Shown here: positions 10,887-20,189 of the stretch, piece after piece
How the letters are laid out: each line of letters begins with the position of its first letter
How positions within the stretch are numbered: position 1 is the stretch's first letter
NCBI GenBank assembly: GCA_036897095.1
Contig: JAYMSP010002616.1
Span: 1-23,260, forward strand
Origin: Plantago elongata
Lineage: Eukaryota; Streptophyta; Magnoliopsida; Lamiales; Plantaginaceae
Direction: 5' to 3'
DNA length: 23,260 nucleotides
Notes under the pieces: model-generated
The model's database searches: none
The model's input: only the letters and a program-made list of their open reading frames with translations
Told to the model about the DNA's origin: nothing
Made by a program: the position numbers and the translations under genes

Positions 10887-12476
10887 TTATGATTCACTAA
10901 TATTTTCTACATTTACTTGTCTATTAGACTGAGTGAAATCATTAGTAATTTCAGAAACTTCATTAATTGAAGTGAACATTGGTGTAAAAACATGATTATC
11001 TTCATTGATGTTCTCAGAATTCTTATGAAAAGGAAATTTGTGTTCAATAAACTGAACATGTCTAGATATAAACACTTGTTTAGTCTCCAAATTTAACAAC
11101 TTATATCTTTTAAAACCCATTGGATAACCAAGAAAAACACACTTAACAGCTCTTGGATCAAATTTTGATCTGTTTACCTGTAATGTTGATACATAACATA
11201 AACAACCAAACACTTTGAACATCTTATAATCAGGTTTCATCTTACATAATACCTCAAATGGACTCTTACCCTGCAAAGTGTTAGTTGGCAGTCTGTTTAT
11301 GATATAACAAGCAGAAAGCACACATTCAGACCAATAATTAAGAGGTAAACCAGACTGAAATAATAATGCTCTTGCAACTTGCAATAAATGTTGATGTTTC
11401 CTTTCAACTCTACCATTTTGTTGAGGTGTCTCAACACAAGACCTTTGATGTATAATACTTAGAGATGAATAAAACTCTATTAAGTTAAATTCAGGACCAT
11501 TATCTGATCTCACACACTTGATTTTGATGTCAAACTGAGTTAAAACCATGTTATAAAAATGCAACATATGTGTTTTAACCTCAGATTTATATGCGATGAG
11601 ATATAGCCATGTACATCTTGAGTAATCATCAACTATTGTCAAAAAATATTTCTTTCCTGAATAAGATTGAGTATTAAAAGGACCCCAAATGTCTACATGT
11701 ATCATATCAAAAGCTTGTGCAGAGACTTTCTTGTTTTCACTGAAACCAAGTCTTTTCTGCTTACAGAAATGACATATATCACATACAAACTCTGAGTTAC
11801 ATTGTACATTTGAGTATTCAGGTATATCAACAATGCTGGTTACAGAAGAATGGCCTAATCTCATATGCCAAAGATTAAAAACATCTAGTTTATTACATTT
11901 TACATTGCTGACAGCAGACTCAGTGTGTGACATGTTGATAATTTCCTTTGATAGATGATATAATCCATCAGTGAATTCACTATATCCAATCACCTTTCTT
12001 GTTGTTACATCCTGCAGATCACAATGGTGTTTATAAAAATGACAACTTAAGTTTTCAAAATGAGTTAAATGTGGAACAGACACCAAGTTAAAAGTAAAAC
12101 TAGGAACAAACAGCACATTATGAAGCATGAGCTTATCTGAAATTCTTACTTCACCACTATTTACTGCAGTGATCTTATCACCAGTTGGCAAATTAATTTC
12201 TATCTTAACATCAATCACATTACCTGTATAGAAACTAAAATCACAAATCATGTGATCTGTGGCACCTGTATCAAGGATCCACACATTTTCTTTTCCTGCT
12301 AAGACACTTGAAACTAAAGCATACTTAATTTTACCTGATTCTGAAGTAGATGGAATTTCAGACAAAGCAACAACAACCTTGTGTATAGGGCTAGATATAT
12401 GCTGTTGTTGGTTCATCAGCTGATGATGTTGTTGAAACTTAGTAAATTCAAGAAACTGATTATACAAAATCAGCAT
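10887..12476 (-). pseudogene. element B protease and integrase segment (529 codons open)
   Basis: This is the longest open stretch in the window. Near residue 67 it has the aspartic protease motif WILDTGATDHM. The integrase zinc-binding region (LWHMRLGH ... CDICHFCKQKR) follows near residues 200-240. The catalytic core keeps all three acidic residues: D in IHVDIWGPF, D in VRSDNGPEF and E in TPQQNGRVERKH. The typical YSECVLSACYIINRLP and CVFLGYP motifs come after. The fragment ends at TAA 10887, which is in frame with the RT part. At its start, near 12470, it is one frame off the gag segment, so gag-pol is broken here. Confidence 0.93.
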
Positions 12477-13529
12477 TCATATCATCAACCATAAACTGAT
12501 GTTCTACAGCAGATTCCATTATTGCAGCATGAGCAAGATGCTGCTGACCACCACTGTTGTTAGGATGAGCAAACCTTTTACTAACACCCTTCCTTTGCCA
12601 CCCAGGTGGGTACCCAATAAGTTGATAACAAGTCTTCATGGTGTGTCCTATAGCACCACAATGAGAGCATTTTGGCTTATCCTTCTCTTTGTTCTGACAT
12701 TTGAAATAATTTGCATTCTTCACCATAGCTACTGCACTTTCAGGTACTGCAACTGATTGCTTACTCAACATAGCCATATGTTCTTGTTTGACTGCATATG
12801 CTCATATGAATTGAGCCCTCTTTGCCCTTCTTCTTGCAGCAAAATTGAATATATCTTTACCAAAGAAGGAATTGGCACTTGCATCAGTATCTGACTCCTT
12901 ATAGCTGCATAGGAATCATTCAATCTTACTAAAAATTTAACCACTCCATCCTCAAGCTGAGTGGCTATCAAAACATCACTGCCTCCACATGTGCAGGTAC
13001 TAACTGGCCTTAAAGCCACAAATTCATCCCACATCTTCTTAAACTAACCATAATAAACTGACACAGTGCTATTTCCCTGCTGGATTGAACTTAATGATTT
13101 CTGCAAATGAAACACCCTAGGTCCTACACTTCTTGTGAACCTAGTTTGCAGCTCCAGCCATAACTCTCTAGCAGACACAGTTCTCAAATGGGAAGAACGA
13201 ATATCTTGACTACAAGAATTTAAAATCCAAATGCGTACTAGAGCATTTGCTCTCTTCCACGCAGAAAACAATAAAGGAGTAGCAAGTTCATCCGGAACAG
13301 ATGTCGTACCATCGATGAATCCAGTCTTGTTCTTGATATCCAATGCCATCATAATCTTCTGGCTCCACGACTGATAGTTAATTTCATCAAGCTGCTCCAA
13401 AACAATAGCAACTCCAGGCTGATCCGAAGCTTGCAAGTAAAACGGAGAAGAAGGCAAATCCAGCCCAATTTCCAACGGATGAACGTGTCTACGATCACCA
13501 ATCCCATTCATTGATCTGTTATCTCCCAT
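12460..13529 (-). pseudogene. element B gag (degenerate)
   Basis: The start is the ATG at 13527-13529 about 140 bp inside the PBS. Copia gag motifs are present: LEQLDEINYQSWSQKIMMAL, FIDGTTSVPDE, ARELWLELQTRF, FLVRLNDSYAAIRSQIL. The zinc knuckle CSHCGAIGHTMKTC (CX2CX4HX4C) and CYQLIGYPPGW follow. One in-frame TAG lies at 13044-13046, a frameshift lies at about 12765-12777 between EHMQSNKN and AMLSKQ, and a second frameshift at about 12460-12476 separates gag from pol. Copia elements normally make one continuous gag-pol polyprotein, so I read these as decay and not as programmed frameshifts. Confidence 0.9.
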
Positions 13530-13661
13530 GGATAATCAACGAATGAGTCAAAATAAACAGAGAATAGCAACCAATCGGCGAAACACAAACACACACAGCG
13601 GAATTCGATTAATCTCTCAAAACTTGATCAAGAAACCTCAGGTAACCGTCACCAAGCTAAA

Positions 13662-13670
13662 CTGATACCA
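13662..13670 (-). promoter_or_regulatory. primer-binding site of element B (tRNA-iMet)
   Basis: On the minus strand TGGTATCAG lies directly after the TACA end of the 5' LTR. It is the standard start of the initiator-Met tRNA binding site of plant copia elements; complementarity fades after nine bases. Confidence 0.9.
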
Positions 13671-14029
13671 TGTATATTTTCATAATCGGAAAGGAAAACT
13701 GTATATTGAGAATATGTTGAGAGATTACAAGATGAATCGATCATTACAGAAGAAGAAAGAGAGCAGTGTTATATACTCTGCTGAAACAACTTAACTAATT
13801 AACTGTTGTTTAGATTAACTAATTGTACTATCTTTTATTCACAGTGTACAAGTCGTAAATCTGTTTAAGTAATAAATGTAACAAGTGAAACAACGTTTCT
13901 TCTGTTTATTTCTTCATCAGTCTGTTTTCTTCTGTTTCAGGAGTCTGTTTCTTTTCTGTTTCTCTTCTCTTATTTAGCAATCTTTCTTCATTCCATCTTC
14001 ACTTCTTCAGCTTGTTTTATATCTTTACA
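13671..14029 (-). repeat. 5' LTR of element B
   Basis: This 359-bp LTR is paired with 8660-9018. On the minus strand it starts TGTAAAGATATAAAAC and ends ATATACA directly before the PBS. It carries a TATA box (AGTATATAACAC on the minus strand, near 13767-13778) that would start the genomic transcript about 30 bp further left. Confidence 0.97.
13767..13778 (-). promoter_or_regulatory. TATA box in the 5' LTR of element B
   Basis: On the minus strand the LTR reads AGTATATAACAC here, about 95 bp before the LTR end. This is a reasonable U3/R boundary distance. The same box is present in the 3' LTR. Confidence 0.55.
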
Positions 14030-14034
14030 TTATA
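14030..14034. repeat. target-site duplication of element B, right copy
   Basis: TTATA directly follows the right LTR and matches 8655-8659 exactly. Element A's protease reading frame resumes at 14035 in the correct phase. Confidence 0.95.
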
Positions 14035-16108
14035 TGCTCACCAAAATATTACACACATAACATGAAAAGAATAGATTCAGTAATACAATTACCTAATGAG
14101 CTCAACATTCCAATATCTCATATAGGAAACATCAGAATTAATGAAGAAATTGTATTGAAAAATATTTTATGTGTGCTAAGCTTTTGCTAAATTTAGCATA
14201 TGTTAGTAAAGCTATTAGAAATAATGATGTACCAATAATCTTTTCTAAAGAAGGATGTTTGATTACACAGGCACCTATACCCTGGAGCAAATCCTTGAGC
14301 AGGATTGGGAAGATTAAGCAACACAAGGGTCTCTATCAACTACAGTTCAATGATAAGCATCTTTGTGATTACCAGAAGGCATATGCCATTACCAAAGAAG
14401 AGGAACTTCTTGATGTTGCTAGTCATTTATGGCATTATAGACTAGGACATCCTTCTTCAAGTAGATTATCTTTATTGTCTGAGCATTTTCCAAAAATGAA
14501 TTGTAATGATCATAATCAATGTACTATTTTCTATCAAGCAACACAGAAAAGGAGAATTTTCTCTACAAGCAATATTAAAACATCATTTCACTTTGAATTG
14601 TTGCATTGTGATCTATGGGGCCATATGTCACTAAAACCATGCAGGGACATAGCTATTTTCTGACAATAGTAGATGATTTTACAAAGACTACTTATGTGCA
14701 TTTGTTAAGAATGAAATCAGATGCAAAAGTAGCAATTAAAAACTTGGTGACCTTATTGGAAAATCAATTTAACACTAAAGTAAATACCATTAGAAGTGAT
14801 AATGGAATGGAATTTAAAATGTCAGGCTATTTTGCAGAGAAAGGAATAGTTCATCATCTCAGTTGTCCATATACACCACAACAAAACTCAGTGGTGGAAA
14901 GAAAACATCAACACATTTTAAATGTTGCTAGAGCTCTAATCTTTCAGTCAGCATTACCTCTAAGTTTTTGAGGAGAATCCATTCTCACTGCTGTGTATCT
15001 AATTAACAGAATACCTAGTGAAATATTGGGAAATAAAACACCTTATGGGCTTCTCTATAACATAAAACCTCAATACAATCATCTCAAGGTTTTTGGATGT
15101 TTTTGTTTTGCTTCTAGTTTACCTGTCCAGAGGACTACGTTTGATCTCAGATCAAGAAAAGCTGTTTTTATTGGATATCCATCAAACATTAAGGGATACA
15201 AATGTTATGATCTTCAAACTAAATAAATTTTTCATTCAAGGGATGTTTCTTTGTTGAACAAACATTTCCCTTCACAGAGAGGGAGAAAGTCACTCAGAAT
15301 CCTATGTCTTATACACTAGGAATAAAGTATGATGATGAAAGAATATCTGCATCATTGCCAAGACATAGAAATGGTCAAGAGACTAATATGAATTCCACGA
15401 ACCCGAAACACAACAAAACATGACAGAAGAAGTCATAATAGAAGAAACAAGTGAATTAAATTCTCTGAACACTGAGAATATTGAAGATGAAGTTGACGAA
15501 GAAAATGCTCACATCAATGAGTAACCTCTAAGAAGATCAACTAGACATTGTGAATCTCCAATAAAAATGAGAAGTTATCATCATTACAGCATACCAAGAA
15601 ACAATAATACATCCATAAAACCTTAGAGCACTAAATTCAATAAATGGATATTTGAGTTATGATGAAATATCAGAAAAGCATAAAACTTATGCCTTGCAAC
15701 TCTCAGCAATTGAAGAAACTACTTCTTATGAAGAAGCAATTAAACACAAATATTGGAGAAATGCTATAAGAGAAGAACTCAAAGCATTGACTAAAAATAA
15801 AACTTGGATTATAAAATCACTTCCAGATGGAGTTAAACCAATTAGTTGTAAGTTTGTTTTTCAAAACAAAATTAAACTTACAAGGTCAGATAGATAAGCA
15901 CAAGGCCAGGTTAGTTGCCAGAGGTTTCACTCAACAATACGGAATTGATTATAAACATTCTGTTCAGTAGCTAAGCTAACTACAGTCAAAGTTTTTCTAG
16001 CTATTGCAGCTAAACATGAATGAAACAGCTTGATGTGCACAATACTTTCTTAAATGGAGATTATCATAGGATATCTATATGATCCCACCACTAGGTCTTG
16101 TTCTTAAG
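14035..16108 (+). pseudogene. element A protease remainder, integrase and partial RT (degenerate)
   Basis: From 14035 the frame interrupted at 8659 continues to a TAA at 14188, and a frameshift follows at about 14180. Integrase comes next: LWHYRLGHPSS in one frame, then a frameshift near 14620-14640 into FLTIVDDFTKTTYVH. The core acidic residues are seen in LHCDLWG, IRSDNGMEF and TPQQNSVVERKH. In the zinc-binding region the last CXXC is CTIF, so one cysteine is lost. Stops occur at 14969 (TGA, at a usual Trp) and 15224 (TAA), and many more lie in 15240-15650, where an LRRSTR linker is still visible. RT starts at about 15652 (YEEAIKHKYWRNAIREELKAL) and is lost after about 16100. Confidence 0.85.
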
Positions 16109-16921
16109 CAGGCTCGGTTAAGATGGTGTGCGGGGAGCCCGTCCGCACAGGGCCCACCAAGCATAGGGGCCCCATATTTTTCCGAAACTGTAGAATATAT
16201 TCATATACGTTAGATGTTATATACGTTATTAAATTGGATATTAAAGTAGTATGGTCTAATGGCCATAAGCTTTTTGTTATTTACTCTCTAGATCCATTCC
16301 ATTAACATTATTTCATTTCTCTCCTTTACTTTCACTTTTTTCGTTTAAAAGGTTAGATGTAAATCTTTAATAAATACTTCCTCCGTCCAACTTCATATTC
16401 TCGTATTCCATTTTGGTTCATCCCAACTTCATTTTCTCATCACTAGTATGATAAATCTCTCTCATAATTTACACACTATATTTTCTATTTTATTCATTCG
16501 TTTTACTACTTTATCATCATCTTTCCTACTTTATTCACTTTTTTCTTAATACTTTATCCGACTTGTAGGAAGATGAACCCAAGACGAAGAGTGTATATGT
16601 TTTAGATAAATATATATATATATATATATTCGGACCAACATACTTTTTAGACCAATAATGTGATTTTTCTTGGTTATATTAATGTGTGATTTATATTTAA
16701 ATTGTTTTATTTCTTCAAAATTTTATGTATATTATTTTACTAATATGTTTTAAATGTAAAATATTTTTTTTTTTCATTTTATAAATATATATAGTGGTAA
16801 TAATATTTATTTTCACATCTTTAAATATTATATTTTATTTCAATTTCAAAAAAAATACTATTATTCAGGGTTCTAGTTTAACTTATGGTACAGGGCCCCT
16901 TAAATCTCCGAGACGGCCCTG
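16109..16921. mobile_element. hAT-like non-autonomous DNA transposon
   Basis: The left end begins CAGGCTCGG and is rich in GGGGAGCCC and GGGGCCCC. The inverted right end begins CAGGGCCGTCTCGGAG and runs into AAGGGGCCC. GC-rich CAGGGCCG-type termini around an AT-rich, non-coding 0.8-kb body are typical of a widespread plant hAT-like family. No transposase is present. The 8-bp flanks, TTCTTAAG and TATACGAT, do not match, so the insertion was followed by rearrangement. Inside, 16374-16391 resembles a Stowaway terminus (TACTTCCTCCGTCC), and 16612-16629 is a TA microsatellite. The small open frame at 16123-16305 is not a gene. Confidence 0.6.
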
Positions 16922-16945
16922 TATACGATTTTAACATAATCCAAG

Positions 16946-17875
16946 ATGGAAAAACAAGTTGATGAGTTACCGCGACTTAAAGTGAAGGATATTCCAGCAT
17001 TCAAAACACTGAACACTGATAATTTGGACAAGTACATGAACACAATGGTCGAAGAGATGAAGAAAGCCTCAGGTCTTATATTAAACACATTTAGAGAACT
17101 CGAAGAACCGGATCTAGTCAAACTAGGAGAACAATTTCACACTCCAACCTTCACCATAGGCCCTTTCAACAAGTGTTTTTAAGCTGCGTCAAGCAGTTTG
17201 TTGGAACAAGATAGGAGCTCGATTACGTGGCTAGATAAACAAGCATCAAAATCCGTTCTCTATGTCAGTTTCGGAAGTATTGCTACATTGGATACAGATA
17301 AACTAGAAGAAGTGGCTTGGGGGTTGGCCAGCAGTCCTTGGCCGTTCTTGTGGGTCATTCGGCCCGGATTAATATCTAACAGATTGGAGTGGGACCAAGT
17401 CTTGCCGAACGAGTTACTGAATTCTATCAAGAAGCAAGGGTACATAGTGAAATGGGCTGCTCAACAAGAAGTATTATCTCACCCTTCTGTTGGTGGATTT
17501 TGGACTCATTGTGGATTGGAACTCAACTCTTGAGAGCATATGTGATGGAGTTCCAATGATTTGTTCCCCGTTTCTTGGCGATCAGATGGTACTTGAGATA
17601 TCAAAGGATGTGTGGAAAATCAGGATCAAGTTGGAGAACGGGCTAAAACGAGGGGAAATCAAAAAGGCGAGGAAATGAGGAGGAGAATTATGAGTCTGAA
17701 GGAGAAAATAGATGATTGTTTTAATTCTGGTGGTTCCTCATGCAAATCACTTGATGACTTGGTTAATTTCATATCTTCAATCAAATTTCAGTTTAAAACT
17801 GAGTACTCTGTTTTTCATCAAGGTCATAGCCTCATAGGAACTGGTTTTCTGGGATTATTTGTTTGTCTTCATTGA
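16946..17875 (+). pseudogene. UDP-glycosyltransferase pseudogene, C-terminal half (UGT76-like)
   Basis: Family-1 plant UGTs transfer sugar from UDP-glucose to small molecules. This piece begins at the inter-domain region (LPRLKVKDIPAF, ASGLILNTFRELE) and reaches the C-terminus (SLDDLVNFISS). About the first 180-200 of roughly 450 residues are missing. Recognisable parts are SVLYVSFGSIATLD, PFLWVIRPG and the sugar-donor PSPG box starting WAAQQEVLSHPSVGGFWTHCG at 17453. The frame is broken by TAA at 17180-17182, by one extra T at about 17515 inside the PSPG HCGWNS motif, and by an indel near 17640-17680 in the region before GEEMRRRIMSLKEKI. The PSPG remainder (STLESICDGVPMICSPF, GDQM) is in another frame. 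The 5' half is absent next to the transposon. The UGT76 subgroup is a judgement from motif style only. Confidence 0.88.
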
Positions 17876-17879
17876 TGAT

Positions 17880-18405
17880 TTACAATAAAATATAAAAATA
17901 ATAATTAAAGTTGATTATTTATAATAAATAAAATTTAAAAAAAAGAGCTAACATGATATTATTATAGTAATAATTTAGTATAAATTATATATTCAAGTTT
18001 TTAAGATTTAGAAGGTTATTAATTTAAAATTACCTTATAATTTATTGAATAACTTTCTCTATATATAAAATTTGTAGTTGCATCATATAAGTTTCTAATT
18101 TGGTAGGATTCACATCGAGTCCGTCAAAACTTAGCAAACATGTATATGTACGGGTTGAATATGCCCGCGTCCATCCTAATCTCGATCAGAAACCGATCTA
18201 AATTCAATCATTCTCAATTTTACATCCGCGTTGAATCAAAAGATGTACAAGTTTGAGTGGAACATGTCCCACTGTGGACTTTGAATTGAACATGCCATTT
18301 GAGACAATAAGAAGATAGCAGGGATGAAGAACACAAACTTTAGTGTGTTCATTCCGTTAACTTATTCCGTTAACTTAAATGGAGCGCTATAAGAAGATCA
18401 TTTTA

Positions 18406-18447
<42 letters not shown>

Positions 18448-18454
18448 GATGACC
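17880..18454. other. AT-rich non-coding stretch with a TA microsatellite
   Basis: No gene is seen. TTCCGTTAACTTA is repeated back to back at about 18353-18378, and an uninterrupted TA microsatellite of about 34 bp lies at 18410-18443, directly before the second duplication arm. A similar but shorter TATATAT stretch precedes the first arm. Confidence 0.6.
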
Positions 18455-19739
18455 TAAAATAAGAACAAACATTATTATGAAGTAGATCGAAGAAAAATTC
18501 ATAATGTGAACCAGGAACTTGTAGTAAGAAAAATGAAATGTTGCCATTGACTAATATCACCATGTGTTGAAGACTTTGTGCATCTCTTGACCGAGACTTT
18601 TCAGTTTTGAGCTAATTTAGTCAAGTAAGATGATCCCGAACCGAACTAAATAGATCTAAACTGAATTCAAGTGTATAATAAATTATAACTAAACAGAATT
18701 GAATTTAAAAAATTAAATTGAATTGAAATGTTTAAATTATTATTACACAGAACTGAATTGAACTCAACTAAATAGAATTGAACTTAAATAATTTTAAGTT
18801 AAAGAGAAAGGAGGTTAACTTAAAATATTAATTATACGTCAATCCAATAAGTCGACAATGTACGCCTCTAATTACTCCAATTCAATAACATACATTTTTC
18901 ATTCAAAACTCTTTTTATAATGAATTTTGAGTTAAAAGTCCTATCTTTTAAGAAATCTGTGCTAAGTGACCTTTCTCAATGCCATTTTATGTAGTACACC
19001 ATGATGAAATTTACATTATATGATCAAAGATGTTGGTGTTAGATTCTGAGAAACCATATGATGCCTGATTAACCTGAAACCTACATCCACATGTCGATAA
19101 ATGAAATATCTACAGATGCAAATTATGCTTGACTTGTACTTTATATGTAACATGTCTTAAAATGGTCTAAAAATGGTCTTATTTATGTGTCTTATATATT
19201 AATACTTTGAATCAACTTCTCTCACTAAACGCATTGCTTGAGCTCGTTTTGAGACCTTGCGATCCAAATTTTCGTTGGTGATAAAACGCTATTTTATGGT
19301 TGTGTATTTAAGAAGTTGATTAATTATAGAATTCAACATTATTTAGTTAAAGATATTTCATCCGTTTCGATTAACTCTTTTTACACTATTTCTTCTGATT
19401 TATTCATTTTATTCCGAAATTCGTACCAAAGCAACAAAAAATTGAGTCAGGAACCAAGATTATGTAAAACAAATAATTCTGGCATATTCAATCTTTCAAT
19501 AGTAACCGTACTCCACCTCAATTGATTCAACTTAAACGGAAACGTACAATTAGTACCAAGAACTTCTTGTTCTTGGTAACCAACAAGAAGTAACTATTAC
19601 AATGATGCAGAATTACAAGAAACATTAAGCAGGATACATTCAAAATTAATTAACGGAAATAGATATATAAGAGTACACCAAATCAATAAAGATTTGATTA
19701 CGTAGAAATGTTCGACCAGAAAGTGTCAGAAACAACCTA

Positions 19740-20063
19740 TAGAACTGATATGGGTGGGGTGTAGGTGGTGGTGCATGCATCGGAGGACATTGCGGGGGTG
19801 CATTTTGGTCAACTTTCGGACTACGGCATGGTGGTGACTGGTGGTGGTGGTGAGGGAGATTGTGGGGGTGCGCGTGGTGGTGGTGATAGGTACATGTATG
19901 GACTACGGCGTGGCGCTGGCGGTGGTTGCCTAATCCCACGATGCTGCACAAAATTTATAACATCAGGATTTTGCGCTGAAATAAGAACCACTTGGTGCGA
20001 CAGCAATAATGTTATTGCAAGGAAGAAGAGAAACGAGTACTGTAATCCTAATTTAACTGACAT
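19740..20063 (-). pseudogene. secreted proline-rich peptide paralogue, frameshifted
   Basis: This is the duplicate of the gene at 5152-5451. The N-terminus is well kept: signal peptide with YSFLFFLAI and LLLSHQVVLISA, then QNPDVINFVQHRGIRQPPP. As it stands the frame ends at TAG 19821-19823 after 80 residues (PSPPPPVTTMP). The C-terminus that matches copy 1 (NAPPQCPPMHAPPPTPHPYQF) is in another frame at about 19743-19815. There the stop codon is also lost, because the copy 1 stop TAG corresponds to TAT. GGACTACGGC occurs twice, 82 bp apart (19818 and 19900), so a short internal duplication probably caused the shift. A functional 80-residue product is still possible, because the signal peptide and the conserved core are intact. 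Confidence 0.65.
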
Positions 20064-20160
20064 GCTGCAAAAGTAATCGTTATAACGAGGGTTTTTCGAT
20101 CTCTAAGTACTGTTTTTTGCAAGCTTATATGGATTGACTATCTATATTACACTCGTGCAC

Positions 20161-20172
20161 TATATATAGCCA
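20161..20172 (-). promoter_or_regulatory. TATA box of the paralogue
   Basis: The minus strand has GGCTATATATAG about 100 bp upstream of the ATG at 20063, matching the box of copy 1. The segment between has an extra CTCGTGCA-type insertion and a TGCAAGCTTATATGG insertion compared with copy 1. Confidence 0.55.
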
Positions 20173-20189
20173 CTAGTCTAGTCGTAGTA

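Larger units (their letters stand above)
8660..14029 (-). mobile_element. complete Ty1/copia retrotransposon B, minus strand, nested in A
   Basis: This 5,370-bp element is structurally complete. It has 359-bp LTRs on both sides (TGTA...TACA termini), a TTATA target-site duplication, a tRNA-iMet PBS next to the right (5') LTR, and a polypurine tract next to the left (3') LTR. Between them gag, protease, integrase, RT and RNase H are in copia order. The coding region has two frameshifts and one stop in gag, six in-frame stops in pol, and a mutated RT active site, so it cannot move on its own. The LTRs differ at about 13 of 359 positions by hand count. Confidence 0.97.
6821..16108 (+). mobile_element. 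Ty1/copia retrotransposon A, 3'-truncated and split by element B
   Basis: This is a decayed plus-strand copia element. It has a probable 5' LTR (about 6821 to 7268-7297), a PBS matching initiator-Met tRNA, gag with a zinc knuckle, and the start of the protease. After the inserted element B (8660-14029) come the remainder of the protease region, integrase and the first part of reverse transcriptase. The rest of RT, RNase H, the polypurine tract and the 3' LTR are missing; the copia similarity stops at the edge of a DNA transposon at 16109. Several stops and frameshifts in gag and pol show it is dead. The order gag, PR, IN, RT is diagnostic of copia rather than gypsy elements. Confidence 0.85.
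18455..20185. repeat. segmental duplication, arm 2
   Basis: This is the direct-orientation counterpart of 3435-5545. Strong matches include AAGAACAAACATTA, CATTGACTAATATCACCATG, CTAAGTGACCTTTCTCA, CATATGATGCCTGATTA, CCACATGTCGATAA and TACAATGATGCAGA, and then the peptide gene and its TATA box. Substitutions and indels are common, so the duplication is old. Unique here are 18570-18890, which contains short imperfect repeats of GAATTGAACT-like sequence, and a small inverted repeat ACCAAGAACTTCTTGTTCTTGG near 19556-19577. Confidence 0.8.

Noticed and set aside
12460-12777. Possible programmed frameshift between gag and pol in element B
   Set aside because: Plant copia elements normally use one continuous gag-pol frame, there is no slippery heptamer I can point to, and many other disabling mutations exist.
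16123-16305. 60-codon plus-strand frame after the copia fragment
   Set aside because: It starts in the GC-rich terminus of the hAT-like element and runs into AT-rich filler; no transposase motif.
19765-20076. 103-codon plus-strand glycine-rich open frame
   Set aside because: It is the antisense of the proline-rich peptide copy; GGTGG runs are the complement of proline codons.
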